Assembly: GCF_900163815.1 (NCBI RefSeq)
Contig: NZ_FUKO01000019.1
Span: 372,001 to 436,000, forward strand
From: Microbacterium esteraromaticum
GTDB taxonomy: Bacteria > Actinomycetota > Actinomycetes > Actinomycetales > Microbacteriaceae
Direction: 5' to 3'
DNA: 64,000 nucleotides
The notes beneath the pieces were generated by a model, which worked only from the letters and a program-made list of their open reading frames with translations, ran no database searches and had not been told where the DNA came from. Positions 45,611-54,134 of the stretch are shown one piece after another (the stretch's first letter is position 1; each line of letters starts with the position of its first letter). The position numbers and the translations under genes were made by a program.

Positions 45611-46453
45611 ATGGACGACCGATATGGCACCGACGTGCTCTCCGACGGATGGCGACAGCGCGGATCCGTGCAGGCGGCCGAGGTTTCGGCCGAGAAGGAT
45701 CTCGTGATCGAAGTCGCCGACGACGGCTTCTGCGGCGCCATCACCCGCGTCGAGGCCGGCATGGTGGAACTCGAGGACTGGAAGGGCCGGCGGCGCAGCT
45801 TCCCGCTCGGCGGTGGCTTCCTGCTCGAGGGGAAACCCGTGCGGCTTGCGGTTCCCGCAGCGAAGCGGAGTGGGCCGCGCCGGACGGCATCCGGATCGTA
45901 CGCCGCAGTCGATGACCGTGCGCGCGTCGCGTTGCCCAGCCGCATCCTCGTCGAAGGCAGACACGACGCCGAGCTCGTCGAGAAGGTCTGGGGAGCAGAC
46001 CTGCGCGTGGAAGGCGTCGTCGTCGAGTACCTGCAGGGTCTCGACCTGCTCGACGAGTTGCTGACTGCAGAGCCGCCCTCATCGACCAGACGCTACGGCG
46101 TACTCGTGGATCACCTCGTGCCCGGCTCGAAGGAGACGCGCATCGTCGATCAGATCATGCGCGGTCCGCACGGGGCGCATCTCAAGATCGTCGGACACCC
46201 GTACATCGACGTCTGGCAGTGCGTGACGCCGGCGGCACTCGGCATCCGGGACTGGCCGCAGATCCCGCGCGGAACCGATTGGAAGACGGGCATCTGCCGA
46301 GCATTCGGCTGGCCGGCTGAGGATCAGACCGACATCGCGCACGCGTGGAAGCGGATCCTCTCGAAGGTGACCACCTTTCGAGACCTCGAGCCATCGCTGC
46401 TGGGCCGCGTCGAAGAGCTCATCGACTTCGTGACCGAACCGGCGGCGCGCTGA
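45611..46453 (+). CDS. DUF3097 family protein
   Basis: 280 aa, a conserved actinobacterial protein. The start YGTDVLSDGW, a small beta domain (VELEDWKGRRRSFPL), then a Toprim-like ILVEGRHDAELVEKVWG and GVLVDHLVPGSKETRI, where E and D-x-D-like residues could bind metal. Primase-like or nuclease-like action is possible but unproven. The start follows a leaderless promoter; trmB follows 23 bp later with its own. Confidence 0.88.
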   Translation: MDDRYGTDVLSDGWRQRGSVQAAEVSAEKDLVIEVADDGFCGAITRVEAGMVELEDWKGRRRSFPLGGGFLLEGKPVRLAVPAAKRSGPRRTASGSYAAVDDRARVALPSRILVEGRHDAELVEKVWGADLRVEGVVVEYLQGLDLLDELLTAEPPSSTRRYGVLVDHLVPGSKETRIVDQIMRGPHGAHLKIVGHPYIDVWQCVTPAALGIRDWPQIPRGTDWKTGICRAFGWPAEDQTDIAHAWKRILSKVTTFRDLEPSLLGRVEELIDFVTEPAAR

Positions 46454-46464
46454 CCGTCGCCCGG

Positions 46465-46470
46465 TACTCT
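46465..46470 (+). promoter_or_regulatory. -10 TACTCT of trmB
   Basis: TACTCT is followed by GGAGGA and the ATG at 46477; the six bases between could act as leaderless spacer or, in a read-through transcript, as Shine-Dalgarno. Confidence 0.45.
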
Positions 46471-46476
46471 GGAGGA

Positions 46477-47202
46477 ATGCCAGAACCACGCATCTTCCGC
46501 GATGAGCCGGTCTCTTTCGTCCGCCGCAGCGGGCGCATGTCCGACGGACAGGAGCGGGCGTTCGCAGAACACGCGGAGTTCTATCTGCTCGACGTCGAGC
46601 GCGGGGTCGCGACGACGTCGGTGCACGCGGATGCACGGCTCGACGTGGCATCCGCCTACGGGCGCTCGGCGCCGCTGATCGTGGAGATCGGGTCCGGCCA
46701 GGGGCACGCGATCATCTCCGCGGCATCCGCACGTCCTGACGACGACTTCCTCGCGGTCGAGGTCTTCCGCGCGGGCCTCGCCCGCACGATGCTCGATGCC
46801 GACAACGCCGGCGTGCGCAATCTTCGTCTGATCGAGGCGAATGCGCCCGAGGTTCTCGACCCGTACCTGCCGGAAGGCTCGGTGTCGGAGATCTGGATCT
46901 TCTTCTCCGACCCGTGGCACAAGAACCGTCACACGAAGCGTCGGCTCGTGCGCACCGGCTTTGCAGAGATCGCCGCCCGTGCTCTGGCCGACGGTGGCGT
47001 CGTGCGTCTGGCGACCGATTGGGAGGACTACGCACGGCAGATGCGCGAAGTCTTCGATGAGGCTCCCGACTTCGAGCGTGCGTTCGACGGAGATTGGGCC
47101 GATCGTTTCGAAGGCCGCGTGATGACCGCCTTCGAACGCAAGGGGATCGCGAAGGGTCGCGCGATTCGAGACCTCAGCTACCGTCGCTCCCCGCGGACGT
47201 GA
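46477..47202 (+). CDS. trmB: tRNA (guanine-N7-)-methyltransferase
   Basis: 241 aa SAM-dependent enzyme that methylates G46 of tRNA. LIVEIGSGQGHAIISAA is the SAM site, and WIFFSDPWHKNRHTKRRLVR is the family signature. VRLATDWEDYARQMREV completes the fold. The GTG of the next gene overlaps its stop (47199-47202). Confidence 0.95.
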   Translation: MPEPRIFRDEPVSFVRRSGRMSDGQERAFAEHAEFYLLDVERGVATTSVHADARLDVASAYGRSAPLIVEIGSGQGHAIISAASARPDDDFLAVEVFRAGLARTMLDADNAGVRNLRLIEANAPEVLDPYLPEGSVSEIWIFFSDPWHKNRHTKRRLVRTGFAEIAARALADGGVVRLATDWEDYARQMREVFDEAPDFERAFDGDWADRFEGRVMTAFERKGIAKGRAIRDLSYRRSPRT

Positions 47203-48071
47203 CGCCTCTCGCCTGGCGCAGCATCCCGCCCGCGCTGCTGGTCTGCGCTGCAGCTCCCGCGTTCTTCGTGCTGGGCTGGACCTGGGTCGGCTGGGTGCTG
47301 CTGGCGGCAGGTGTCGGGACGGCCGCGCTGATCGAACGCGGTCAGCCCGCGATGGTCGCGGTATCGTTCGGCCACCGGGCCGATAGAGGCATGAAGCTCG
47401 GCGAGAAGCGCCGGCCGTCGCTCACCCGGGATCTTGCGCTCATCGGCATCGGGATGCTGATCGTGCACGCGATCCCGCTGGCAGCCGAGCTCGACAACCT
47501 CGCCATGCTGCGGTTCACGCTCGCCCTCGGTGGTGCCGTGCTCGTGCCGTACGTCGTCTCGCGTTTCCTGTTCCGCGATCGCGCGATCTCGTTTCCCTGG
47601 CGCACCGGTCGACGCTGGACGCTGTGGCAGTGGGGCTGGCTGGTGACCGTGCTGGTGCTCGGATGGCTGATTCTGCCGTTCTACTTCATCACCAGCGGTG
47701 TCTACCTGAATTGGCCGGTGGTAGACGACTCCGATCTGATCGCGCGGCTCTTCGTGGGTGTCGGTGCGGTGGGCATCTGGGATGAACTGTTCTTCATCTG
47801 CACGGTCTTCGCGCTGTTGCGTCGGCACATGCCGACCTTGCCCGCGAACCTGCTGCAGATGGTGGTGTTCGTGTCATTCCTGTGGGAGCTCGGCTACCGT
47901 GCCTGGGGCCCGGTGCTGACGATCCCGTTCGCGCTGCTGCAGGGGTACATCTTCGTGCGGACGCACTCGCTCGCGTATGTGGTCACCGTGCATCTGCTGT
48001 TCGATGCGGTGGTGTTCGCCGTGCTCGTGCACGCGCACAATCCCGGGATGATGTCGCTGTTCCTGGTCTGA
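47199..48071 (+). CDS. CPBP-family membrane protein with degenerate active site
   Basis: 290 aa, about eight membrane helices. The CPBP (Rce1-like) region is recognisable from IWDELFFICTVFALLRRHMP, VSFLWELGYRAW and VTVHLLFDAVVF. The usual motif EExxxR is here D-E-L-F-F-I, and the Arg is missing, while the later H/N position is kept as H-L-L-F-D. Proteolysis is therefore uncertain. It is translationally coupled to trmB. Confidence 0.82.
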   Translation: MTPLAWRSIPPALLVCAAAPAFFVLGWTWVGWVLLAAGVGTAALIERGQPAMVAVSFGHRADRGMKLGEKRRPSLTRDLALIGIGMLIVHAIPLAAELDNLAMLRFTLALGGAVLVPYVVSRFLFRDRAISFPWRTGRRWTLWQWGWLVTVLVLGWLILPFYFITSGVYLNWPVVDDSDLIARLFVGVGAVGIWDELFFICTVFALLRRHMPTLPANLLQMVVFVSFLWELGYRAWGPVLTIPFALLQGYIFVRTHSLAYVVTVHLLFDAVVFAVLVHAHNPGMMSLFLV

Positions 48072-48151
48072 GATGGATCCTCACCCGACGGCTCTGAGGG
48101 CGGTGCCATTGCGCGGGAGCCGCGGCTGCAACTGATAGCCTTGATCGGTAC

Positions 48152-48224
48152 GCCTCCGTAGCTCAGTGGATAGAGCGCCGGTTTCCGGTACCGTAGGTCG
48201 CAGGTTCGACTCCTGTCGGGGGCA
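48152..48224 (+). tRNA. tRNA-Arg (anticodon CCG)
   Basis: 73 nt cloverleaf: acceptor GCCTCCG/CGGGGGC, D-arm GCTC-AGTGGATA-GAGC, anticodon loop TTCCGGT with CCG, T-loop TTCGACT, discriminator A. CCA is not encoded (CGG follows). A TAGCCT at 48136-48141 is a possible -10. Confidence 0.95.
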
Positions 48225-48230
48225 CGGAAA

Positions 48231-48258
48231 GAAAAGACCGCCTGAGGGCGGTCTTTTC
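48231..48258. terminator. tRNA/lipoprotein terminator
   Basis: GAAAAGACCGCC (48231-48242) pairs with GGCGGTCTTTTC (48247-48258) around TGAG. T/A-runs on both sides make it a good intrinsic terminator in both directions, for the tRNA and for the convergent lipoprotein gene. Confidence 0.9.
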
Positions 48259-48263
48259 TGTTC

Positions 48264-48785
48264 CTAAGCCTTCCTCAGGTTTATCGACACGCTCTGCGTG
48301 CCTTCGGCATCCGTATCGAAATCGAGGGTGCCGGAATACCGCACGCCATTGACATCTCCCTTGGCGATGAAGGCTGCTTGATTGACCTGTTCGGCGAGGG
48401 GGTTCGGGTGTATCTCGAAACCAGCCTGCTGCAGCAGCTGCTTGTACTCCTCCGCGGCGGAGGCGGCGTCGCCGGGGTAGACGAAGGAGCCGGCCATTCC
48501 CATCTCCTTGCCGATCTTCTCTTCCGTGAACGGCCAGTTCTCTGCCCAGTCCTCCGGCACGGGGAAAGGGAACTCGGCGCTGGCGGGACGTGCGCCAGGC
48601 GGCATGACCGAGGCCTTGCCCTCGGGGGCGGCGGCGGGCTCGTCACCATCCTTGGGATCGGCATCGGTTGAGCTCTGGGTTGTGGGCGCTTCCTTCGGCG
48701 GGGAAGCGGGGCTCTCGGCCGCGCACGCGGTGAGGCCGGTCGTGCCGAGCAGAAGTGCCGCGAGTACGGCGACGGTACGGTTCAT
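48264..48785 (-). CDS. Hypothetical lipoprotein
   Basis: 173 aa. Signal peptide with lipobox LTAC (Cys about 21), an Ala/Pro/Asp linker of about 45 residues, then a small domain (FPFPVPEDWAENWPFTEEKI; AAEEYKQLLQQAGFEIHPN). The two-sheet domain resembles other secreted binding domains but no family is recognised. No partner gene is evident beyond the neighbouring lipoprotein. Confidence 0.78.
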   Translation of the reverse strand: MNRTVAVLAALLLGTTGLTACAAESPASPPKEAPTTQSSTDADPKDGDEPAAAPEGKASVMPPGARPASAEFPFPVPEDWAENWPFTEEKIGKEMGMAGSFVYPGDAASAAEEYKQLLQQAGFEIHPNPLAEQVNQAAFIAKGDVNGVRYSGTLDFDTDAEGTQSVSINLRKA

Positions 48786-48833
48786 GATCTCTCTCAGATG
48801 TCTAGGAGGGGAAAGAATGGTGGATGCTGCCGT

Positions 48834-49376
48834 TCAGCGGCATGTGATGCGCACCGTGCCCTGGCCGAGGTCGGTGCCCTGGGCATCCCAACTGGCCGCG
48901 GTGACGACATAGTCATCGCCGTCGTTGTCAACGCTGATAGCGCCACCGGTGGAATCGCCGATCGATAGGAAGTCGCCGGTGGAGTCGAAGGGCTGATCCG
49001 TGCCGATGTCGATGCGGAACTCACCGCGCGGGGTGGAGTCCATCTCCATCAACCCTCCGTCGAAGTAGCTCGGCACGTCCGAGCCGGCTTCGCCACCGGG
49101 CCCTGAGACTTCAATTTCGCTGTCCTGGTATCGAGCACAGCTTTTGATCGTGAACGTGAACTCCCGACCATCGACAGATACCTGCACCGATCCAGCATCC
49201 GCTGCGGGCTGCTGCTCGTCCTGGCTGGCAGCGGGCGCTCCGGCGGTATCCGGCGCAGGATTGTGCGGGGCCTCGAGCGCATTGGCACAACCCGTCAGCA
49301 TCAATGCCGTGGCGAGCGCGAATGCCCATGTGGTGACGTGCACGCCAGCGCGTCGGTTCAAGCGTCTTTGTGTCAC
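48834..49376 (-). CDS. Hypothetical lipoprotein
   Basis: 180 aa from a GTG with GAGGAAC upstream. An Arg-rich N-terminus, a hydrophobic core (WAFALATALMLTGC) with lipobox Cys about 29, a linker, then a beta-rich domain with two Cys (IKSCARYQDSEIEV; VRITC) that could pair outside the cell. Family not recognised. Same strand as the other lipoprotein, 48 bp apart. Confidence 0.78.
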   Translation of the reverse strand: MTQRRLNRRAGVHVTTWAFALATALMLTGCANALEAPHNPAPDTAGAPAASQDEQQPAADAGSVQVSVDGREFTFTIKSCARYQDSEIEVSGPGGEAGSDVPSYFDGGLMEMDSTPRGEFRIDIGTDQPFDSTGDFLSIGDSTGGAISVDNDGDDYVVTAASWDAQGTDLGQGTVRITCR

Positions 49377-49507
49377 GTCGGTTCCTCATGTTCGGTTGTG
49401 AAAAGCTGTTCCGCTGCGCTGAGGCATCGACAAGGCTTCCCCCTGGTACTCCGATCACCATATGAGGGTGTTTCTAAAGGCTTCTTAGCGCCGACGTTAA
49501 GCACAGC

Positions 49508-49513
49508 TATGGT
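49508..49513 (+). promoter_or_regulatory. -10 TATGGT of the BTAD gene, leaderless
   Basis: TATGGT is followed by six bases and the ATG at 49520. Confidence 0.45.
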
Positions 49514-49519
49514 GTTGCT

Positions 49520-51538
49520 ATGCCCTCGACGACGCGGTTCGTGCTCCACTACTCCGGCCAGGATGCCAGCGAGCAGGTGCGTCGTGTGCCAGAGATCCTC
49601 GAACGTGTGGAGGCAACAGCGCACCCCGTGCGGACCCGGCTGCAGACGATTCTCGCCTCGGCGCATATCTTCACCGACATCACCGCGGCTGAGAGGGCTG
49701 CGGAGCACGCTCAGCGCGAAGCAGCGAGCGCCGGTGACGAAGTCTCGCGAGCCTGGGCGCTGATCGCATCGAGCATCGTGGATGTCTCGCCGGACGGCGT
49801 ACAGCGGCGGCTAGTGGAAACCAGGGAAGCCCTGCGGATCGCACAGGTCAGCGGTGAACTCGAGTTCGTGCCGACGGCCTACTTCCTGCACCTGAGTGCG
49901 CTCGCCGAGTTGGGGCGGATCGCCGAGCTCGACCATGCTCTCAGCACGAGCGGCCAGCTGCTCTCCGCATTCCCCTGGCTCGAGCAGGAACGGCACGTCA
50001 CCTGGTTCCGGTGTTTGCGCGCGACCATCGACGGACAGGCGGATCGAGCGGAGAAGATCGCTGATCAGGGTCTGGGCCTCGCGCTGCAGGGAGGTGATCC
50101 CGACGCGAAGAGCGTGTGGGTCGGACAGCTCGCGATCATCCGCTGGATGCAGGGGCGCGTCGTCGAGCTGGAGCCGGCATTCCTGCATGCGAGACAGGTC
50201 GCACCCCATGAGCCGGTGTGGGCTGTTTCACTCGCCTGGATGTGGCTTCGCCAAGGCCGCAGGAGTGCTGCGCGATCGCTTGTCGCCACCCTCCCGCCTT
50301 TCGCAGAGCTTCCGCTGGACCGCAACTGGCTGTCCACCGCGTGCATCCTCGCCGTCGCAGCCGCTGAGCTGGGTGAGACTGCGATCGCCGCCGAAGTCGG
50401 TGCGGCACTGCAGCCATTCGAAGACCGACTCGTCACGATCGGGCTCGGCGTCACGTGCTGGGGCACGGTATCGCGACCGCTGGCGCTGGTCGCGCAGGCC
50501 ACGGGCGACGTCGACGGGGCGATCGGACACTACCGTCGCGCGATCGATGTGACAGCGCGGATCGGTGCCCATCCGTGGCTTGCCGAGGCGCAGGTCGAAC
50601 TGGCCGCGATCCTCGCCGATCGGCGAGATCCTGCCGGGAGACACGAAGCATCCGACCTCGCTCGGGAAGCGATGGCAACCGCGGGTGCGCTGGGCCTGCA
50701 CAGTATCGAGCGCGCAGCCGCGGGGCTCGTCGATTCGCTGAGCAGCCCGCATTCTGCGCCGGTGGCTGCGGATGAGCAGCCGACTGTCACCGCCGCGCCC
50801 AAGATCGAAGTGCTCGGCACTTTCGAGGTCACCGCGCACGATGGCACCGTCGCCCGCTGGCAGTCGCGCAAGGCCCGGCAGCTGCTGAAGATCCTCGTCG
50901 CGCGTCGCGGGGTCGCGATCGGGCGCGACACCCTGATGCACCTGCTCTGGCCCGATGAAGCACCGCAGCAGGTGGCGAACAGATTCTCGGTCGCGGCGAC
51001 GACGGTGCGCCGAGTGCTGGACCCGCAGCGCGTCTTGCCGAGCGATGCGTTCGTGCAGACGACCGGTTCGACGGTGCGCCTGTGCGTCGAGCGCATCGAC
51101 ATCGACGTCGAGCGGTTCCTCGCCGAGACAGCCGTGGCGCTCAACGGGGCGCCGCTGACCGCGACGGGCGCCGACCGTCTGCGCGAAGCCCTCGACCTGC
51201 ACCGAGGCGATGCGATGGTCGACGAACCGGAAGAGTCCTGGGCGGAGCAGCTGCGCAGCGAGGTGCACGCCGCGTTCTTCGCGGCAGCGCACACTCTCGC
51301 AGAGGCCTCGCAGGAGAGCAATGATGAGCTCACGCGGCTCGAGTGCTATCGGCGTATCCTCGCTATCGATGGCTATGACCAACGCGCGCACGAGGGCCTG
51401 ATCGATGCGCTCGCAGCGCTGGGTGCCCACGGTCAGGCGAAAGCCGCCCGCAGCACCTATGCAAAGAAGATGGAGGAGCTGAACATCTCCATCGATGCGC
51501 TCGATGGTGAGCGCCCCACAGGAAGGAGCGTCGCATGA
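49520..51538 (+). CDS. BTAD-domain transcriptional regulator with N-terminal TPR region
   Basis: 672 aa. Residues 1-420 are helical repeats of TPR/MalT type. An OmpR-like winged helix starts near 427 (IEVLGTFEVTAHDG; KARQLLKILVARRG; LWPDEAPQQVANRF), and a BTAD domain (about 530-665) follows. In SARPs the winged helix is N-terminal, so here the DNA-binding output sits behind the sensor repeats. No AAA/NB-ARC domain is present. Overlaps the next gene (ATGA, 51535-51538). Confidence 0.9.
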   Translation: MPSTTRFVLHYSGQDASEQVRRVPEILERVEATAHPVRTRLQTILASAHIFTDITAAERAAEHAQREAASAGDEVSRAWALIASSIVDVSPDGVQRRLVETREALRIAQVSGELEFVPTAYFLHLSALAELGRIAELDHALSTSGQLLSAFPWLEQERHVTWFRCLRATIDGQADRAEKIADQGLGLALQGGDPDAKSVWVGQLAIIRWMQGRVVELEPAFLHARQVAPHEPVWAVSLAWMWLRQGRRSAARSLVATLPPFAELPLDRNWLSTACILAVAAAELGETAIAAEVGAALQPFEDRLVTIGLGVTCWGTVSRPLALVAQATGDVDGAIGHYRRAIDVTARIGAHPWLAEAQVELAAILADRRDPAGRHEASDLAREAMATAGALGLHSIERAAAGLVDSLSSPHSAPVAADEQPTVTAAPKIEVLGTFEVTAHDGTVARWQSRKARQLLKILVARRGVAIGRDTLMHLLWPDEAPQQVANRFSVAATTVRRVLDPQRVLPSDAFVQTTGSTVRLCVERIDIDVERFLAETAVALNGAPLTATGADRLREALDLHRGDAMVDEPEESWAEQLRSEVHAAFFAAAHTLAEASQESNDELTRLECYRRILAIDGYDQRAHEGLIDALAALGAHGQAKAARSTYAKKMEELNISIDALDGERPTGRSVA

Positions 51539-51750
51539 CGAAGCAGTTCAAGGTCGGGGATCACGTCAGCTGGAATTCGGAGGCAGGTCGCGTGCACGGA
51601 CGCATCACGGCCGTGCACACCGCCGATTTCGACTACAAAGGTCACACGCATCGTGCGAGCAAGACAGACCCGCAGTATGAGATCAAAAGCGACAAGACAG
51701 ACCACATCGCGGCGCACAAGGGTGACGCGCTGAGGCATCTCAAAGACTGA
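51535..51750 (+). CDS. DUF2945 (hypervirulence-associated TUDOR-like) protein
   Basis: 71 aa. FKVGDHVSWNSEAGRVHGRI and KGHTHRASKTDPQYEIKSD match DUF2945, a small beta-barrel protein widespread in soil bacteria. Role unknown. Translationally coupled to the BTAD regulator and followed 4 bp later by the DUF488 gene. Confidence 0.88.
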   Translation: MTKQFKVGDHVSWNSEAGRVHGRITAVHTADFDYKGHTHRASKTDPQYEIKSDKTDHIAAHKGDALRHLKD

Positions 51751-51754
51751 GCGG

Positions 51755-52297
51755 ATGATTCTCACAGTCGGTCATTCCACGCATCCGTTCGACGACTTCG
51801 TCTCACTGCTGGGGGCGGCGGGGGTGGATGCTGTCGTCGACGTGCGGCGGCTGCCGGGTTCGAATCGGTATCCGTGGTTCAACGAAGATGCGCTCTCGGC
51901 GTCATTGCCCGACGCAGGCATCTCGTATCAGCGCATCGCTGATCTGGCAGGGCGTCGCAATCGACAGCACACCGTCGATGACGCAGTGAATGGGTTCTGG
52001 GAGAACCGAAGCTTTCACAACTACGCCGACTACGCGCTCGGTTCCGAATTCGCCAGCGGTCTCGACGAGCTGCTCGCTCTCGCGGCGGGAGAACACGCGG
52101 AACACCACGTGGCCATCATGTGCTCAGAAGCGGTCTGGTGGCGGTGCCATCGCCGCATCATCGCCGACCATCTGCTCGCTCGTGACATGACGGTCGGGCA
52201 TCTCATGCCCGATGGCCGCGTCACGCCGGCAGAGCTGACCCGTGGAGCGGTCGTCGCATCGGGCGGGGTCGAATACCCGGCCGAGCAGGCGGGGTAG
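51755..52297 (+). CDS. DUF488 family protein
   Basis: 180 aa. ILTVGHSTHPFDDFVSLL, VVDVRRLPGSNRYPWFNEDA and MCSEAVWWRCHRRIIAD are DUF488 hallmarks, with conserved Cys and His. The family is common next to DNA-repair and stress genes; biochemistry unknown. End of a three-gene set with the BTAD regulator. Convergent with the GDSL hydrolase. Confidence 0.9.
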   Translation: MILTVGHSTHPFDDFVSLLGAAGVDAVVDVRRLPGSNRYPWFNEDALSASLPDAGISYQRIADLAGRRNRQHTVDDAVNGFWENRSFHNYADYALGSEFASGLDELLALAAGEHAEHHVAIMCSEAVWWRCHRRIIADHLLARDMTVGHLMPDGRVTPAELTRGAVVASGGVEYPAEQAG

Positions 52298-52303
52298 CGG
52301 CGA

Positions 52304-53101
52304 CTATTTCGCCGGGTCGAGTCGAGTGCCGTCGGCGGCTGTCACCGGGGCATCGCTGAACTGCTGCAGAGCATCGGAGACCTTCTCGGCGAGAAAGCGA
52401 TGCCCGGCATCTGTCGGGTGCTTTCGTCCGGCGCCGACGTCGATCACGTCGAGGTAGTTCGCCTCCGTGATCCAGCGGTCCTGCACGGGGGAGATGTACC
52501 ACCAGCCCCGGGATGCGGCCAAAGTGGCCAGGTCGCGGTCGATGCGCGCGGTCGTGGCGCCGACGGGCAGCTCGTGCGGTGCGGGGCCCATCACGATGAT
52601 CGGCGTCTCCGGGAACTTGGTCGTGAGAGCATCCCAGGCGGCGTTCACCGCGGGGACGAACCCGGCAGGATCCTCGCGTCGGTCATTGATGGAGCCTTCG
52701 ATGATGACAGCATCCGGGTTGATGTCGGCATCCAGTGCGGCGATGCGCTCACCGTAGGTCGGGCCGTCCACTCCCGGCTTCTGGTAACCGCTGCCACGCA
52801 CGCCGTCTACGACGGTCTCACCCTGGATCAGGTCGGCGAGCAGGTATGCGTATCCGAGCGTCGGCTCCGTCGCGGCCGACCCGTAGGTCCAGGAGTCCCC
52901 GAAGACGAGCACGGTCGGATGCTCGCCGAGCGCCAGCGGAATGGGCGCTATGCCCGAGTCGACGGCTGCGGCCACTGGTGCTGTCTCCACCGGCGGCATC
53001 CACGGCCGGGTGATGCCGAGAACAGCTCCGGCGACGACTGTCAGCGCGCCCACGACCGCGAGGGCCGCGCGGCGCCGTCGGGTCGGCGGATGCAGGGTCA
53101 T
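52304..53101 (-). CDS. Secreted SGNH/GDSL hydrolase
   Basis: 265 aa. Membrane anchor or signal (ALAVVGALTVVAGAVLGI), then block I FGDSWTYGSAAT with the Ser, block III SINDRRED and block V HPTDAGHRFL. It acts outside the cell on an acetyl or acyl ester; substrate unknown. The ATG at 53101 is preceded by TACACT plus six bases on the minus strand. Confidence 0.88.
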   Translation of the reverse strand: MTLHPPTRRRRAALAVVGALTVVAGAVLGITRPWMPPVETAPVAAAVDSGIAPIPLALGEHPTVLVFGDSWTYGSAATEPTLGYAYLLADLIQGETVVDGVRGSGYQKPGVDGPTYGERIAALDADINPDAVIIEGSINDRREDPAGFVPAVNAAWDALTTKFPETPIIVMGPAPHELPVGATTARIDRDLATLAASRGWWYISPVQDRWITEANYLDVIDVGAGRKHPTDAGHRFLAEKVSDALQQFSDAPVTAADGTRLDPAK

Positions 53102-53107
53102 GAGGCG

Positions 53108-53113
53108 AGTGTA
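53108..53113 (-). promoter_or_regulatory. -10 TACACT of the GDSL hydrolase, leaderless
   Basis: Minus-strand TACACT is followed by six bases and the ATG at 53101. Confidence 0.45.
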
Positions 53114-53222
53114 GGGGAATGATCGTGCGGGAGGAACTCGGCCGCGTGTGCCCGGCCGGCGCGCACCGGATCGCCCGTCCGGCGCGGGATGCGGGGAGGG
53201 GCGATCCATCAGTGCTGAGCCA

Positions 53223-54134
53223 TCACTTCGATGTGCCCTGCGACACCGATCCCTGCAACTGGCGCTGGAAGAGGATGTACACGATGAGCACGGGGATGAT
53301 CGTGATCATCACGGCGGCGAACATCTGACCGAAGTCGAGTGCGTAGCCTGCGGAGGATGCGTATGCAGCCATACCCTGCGACAGCACATAGTTGTCTTTC
53401 TCGGCGTTCAGCGAGATCGGCAGCAGGAACTGGTTCCACAGTCCCAGGAAGTTCATGATGGCCACCGCCGCCATGCCCGGCTTCGCCATGGGCAGCATCA
53501 CCGTGAAGAACGTGCGCCACTCGCTGGCGCCGTCGACATAGGCGGCCTCTTGGATCTCATACGGGAGGGACTTGAAGAACGAGAACAGGAAGAACACCGT
53601 GAACGGCAGCGCGAAGGCGACGTACGTGATGATCAGACCCGGCAGCGTGTTCAGCAGGTTCATTCCCTGCAGGATGAAGAACAGCGGAACGATGGCGAGG
53701 AACACCGGGAAGGTGAGCCCGGCGAGCATCAGGTAGTAGATCAGCCGACTGCCCGGCAAAGAGAACCGTGCCAGCACGTAGGCGCACATCGCACCGAGCA
53801 CCATCACCAGCACCAGCGAGACGCCCACGACGATGACCGTGTTCACGAACATCTGTCCGAAGGCGTTGTCGACCCAGGCGCTGACGTAGTTGTCGAAGTT
53901 CCACTCGGCGGGCAGGCCGAAGGGCGATGCGAAGATCTCCTTGGTCGTCTTGAACGACCCGATCAGAGTCCACACCATCGGCAGGATGACGACCAGTGAC
54001 CAGATCGCCATCACAACGTGGGAAGTGCCTCCGACCACCTTGTCGCCGGTGGTCGCCTTCCTCGTGTGCAGCTGTGGATCCTGCCGCTTCGTGCGGCGAT
54101 CGATGGTGACAGCGGCGCGCGTCTCAGTGCTCAT
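53223..54134 (-). CDS. ngcG: Carbohydrate ABC permease, NgcG/MalG-like
   Basis: 303 aa, six helices and the EAA loop EIQEAAYVDGASEWRTFFTVMLP. It ends the amino-sugar importer operon. The ATG overlaps the stop of the other permease (54131-54134). No ATPase gene follows, so it must use a shared MsiK-type ATPase coded elsewhere. Confidence 0.88.
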   Translation of the reverse strand: MSTETRAAVTIDRRTKRQDPQLHTRKATTGDKVVGGTSHVVMAIWSLVVILPMVWTLIGSFKTTKEIFASPFGLPAEWNFDNYVSAWVDNAFGQMFVNTVIVVGVSLVLVMVLGAMCAYVLARFSLPGSRLIYYLMLAGLTFPVFLAIVPLFFILQGMNLLNTLPGLIITYVAFALPFTVFFLFSFFKSLPYEIQEAAYVDGASEWRTFFTVMLPMAKPGMAAVAIMNFLGLWNQFLLPISLNAEKDNYVLSQGMAAYASSAGYALDFGQMFAAVMITIIPVLIVYILFQRQLQGSVSQGTSK

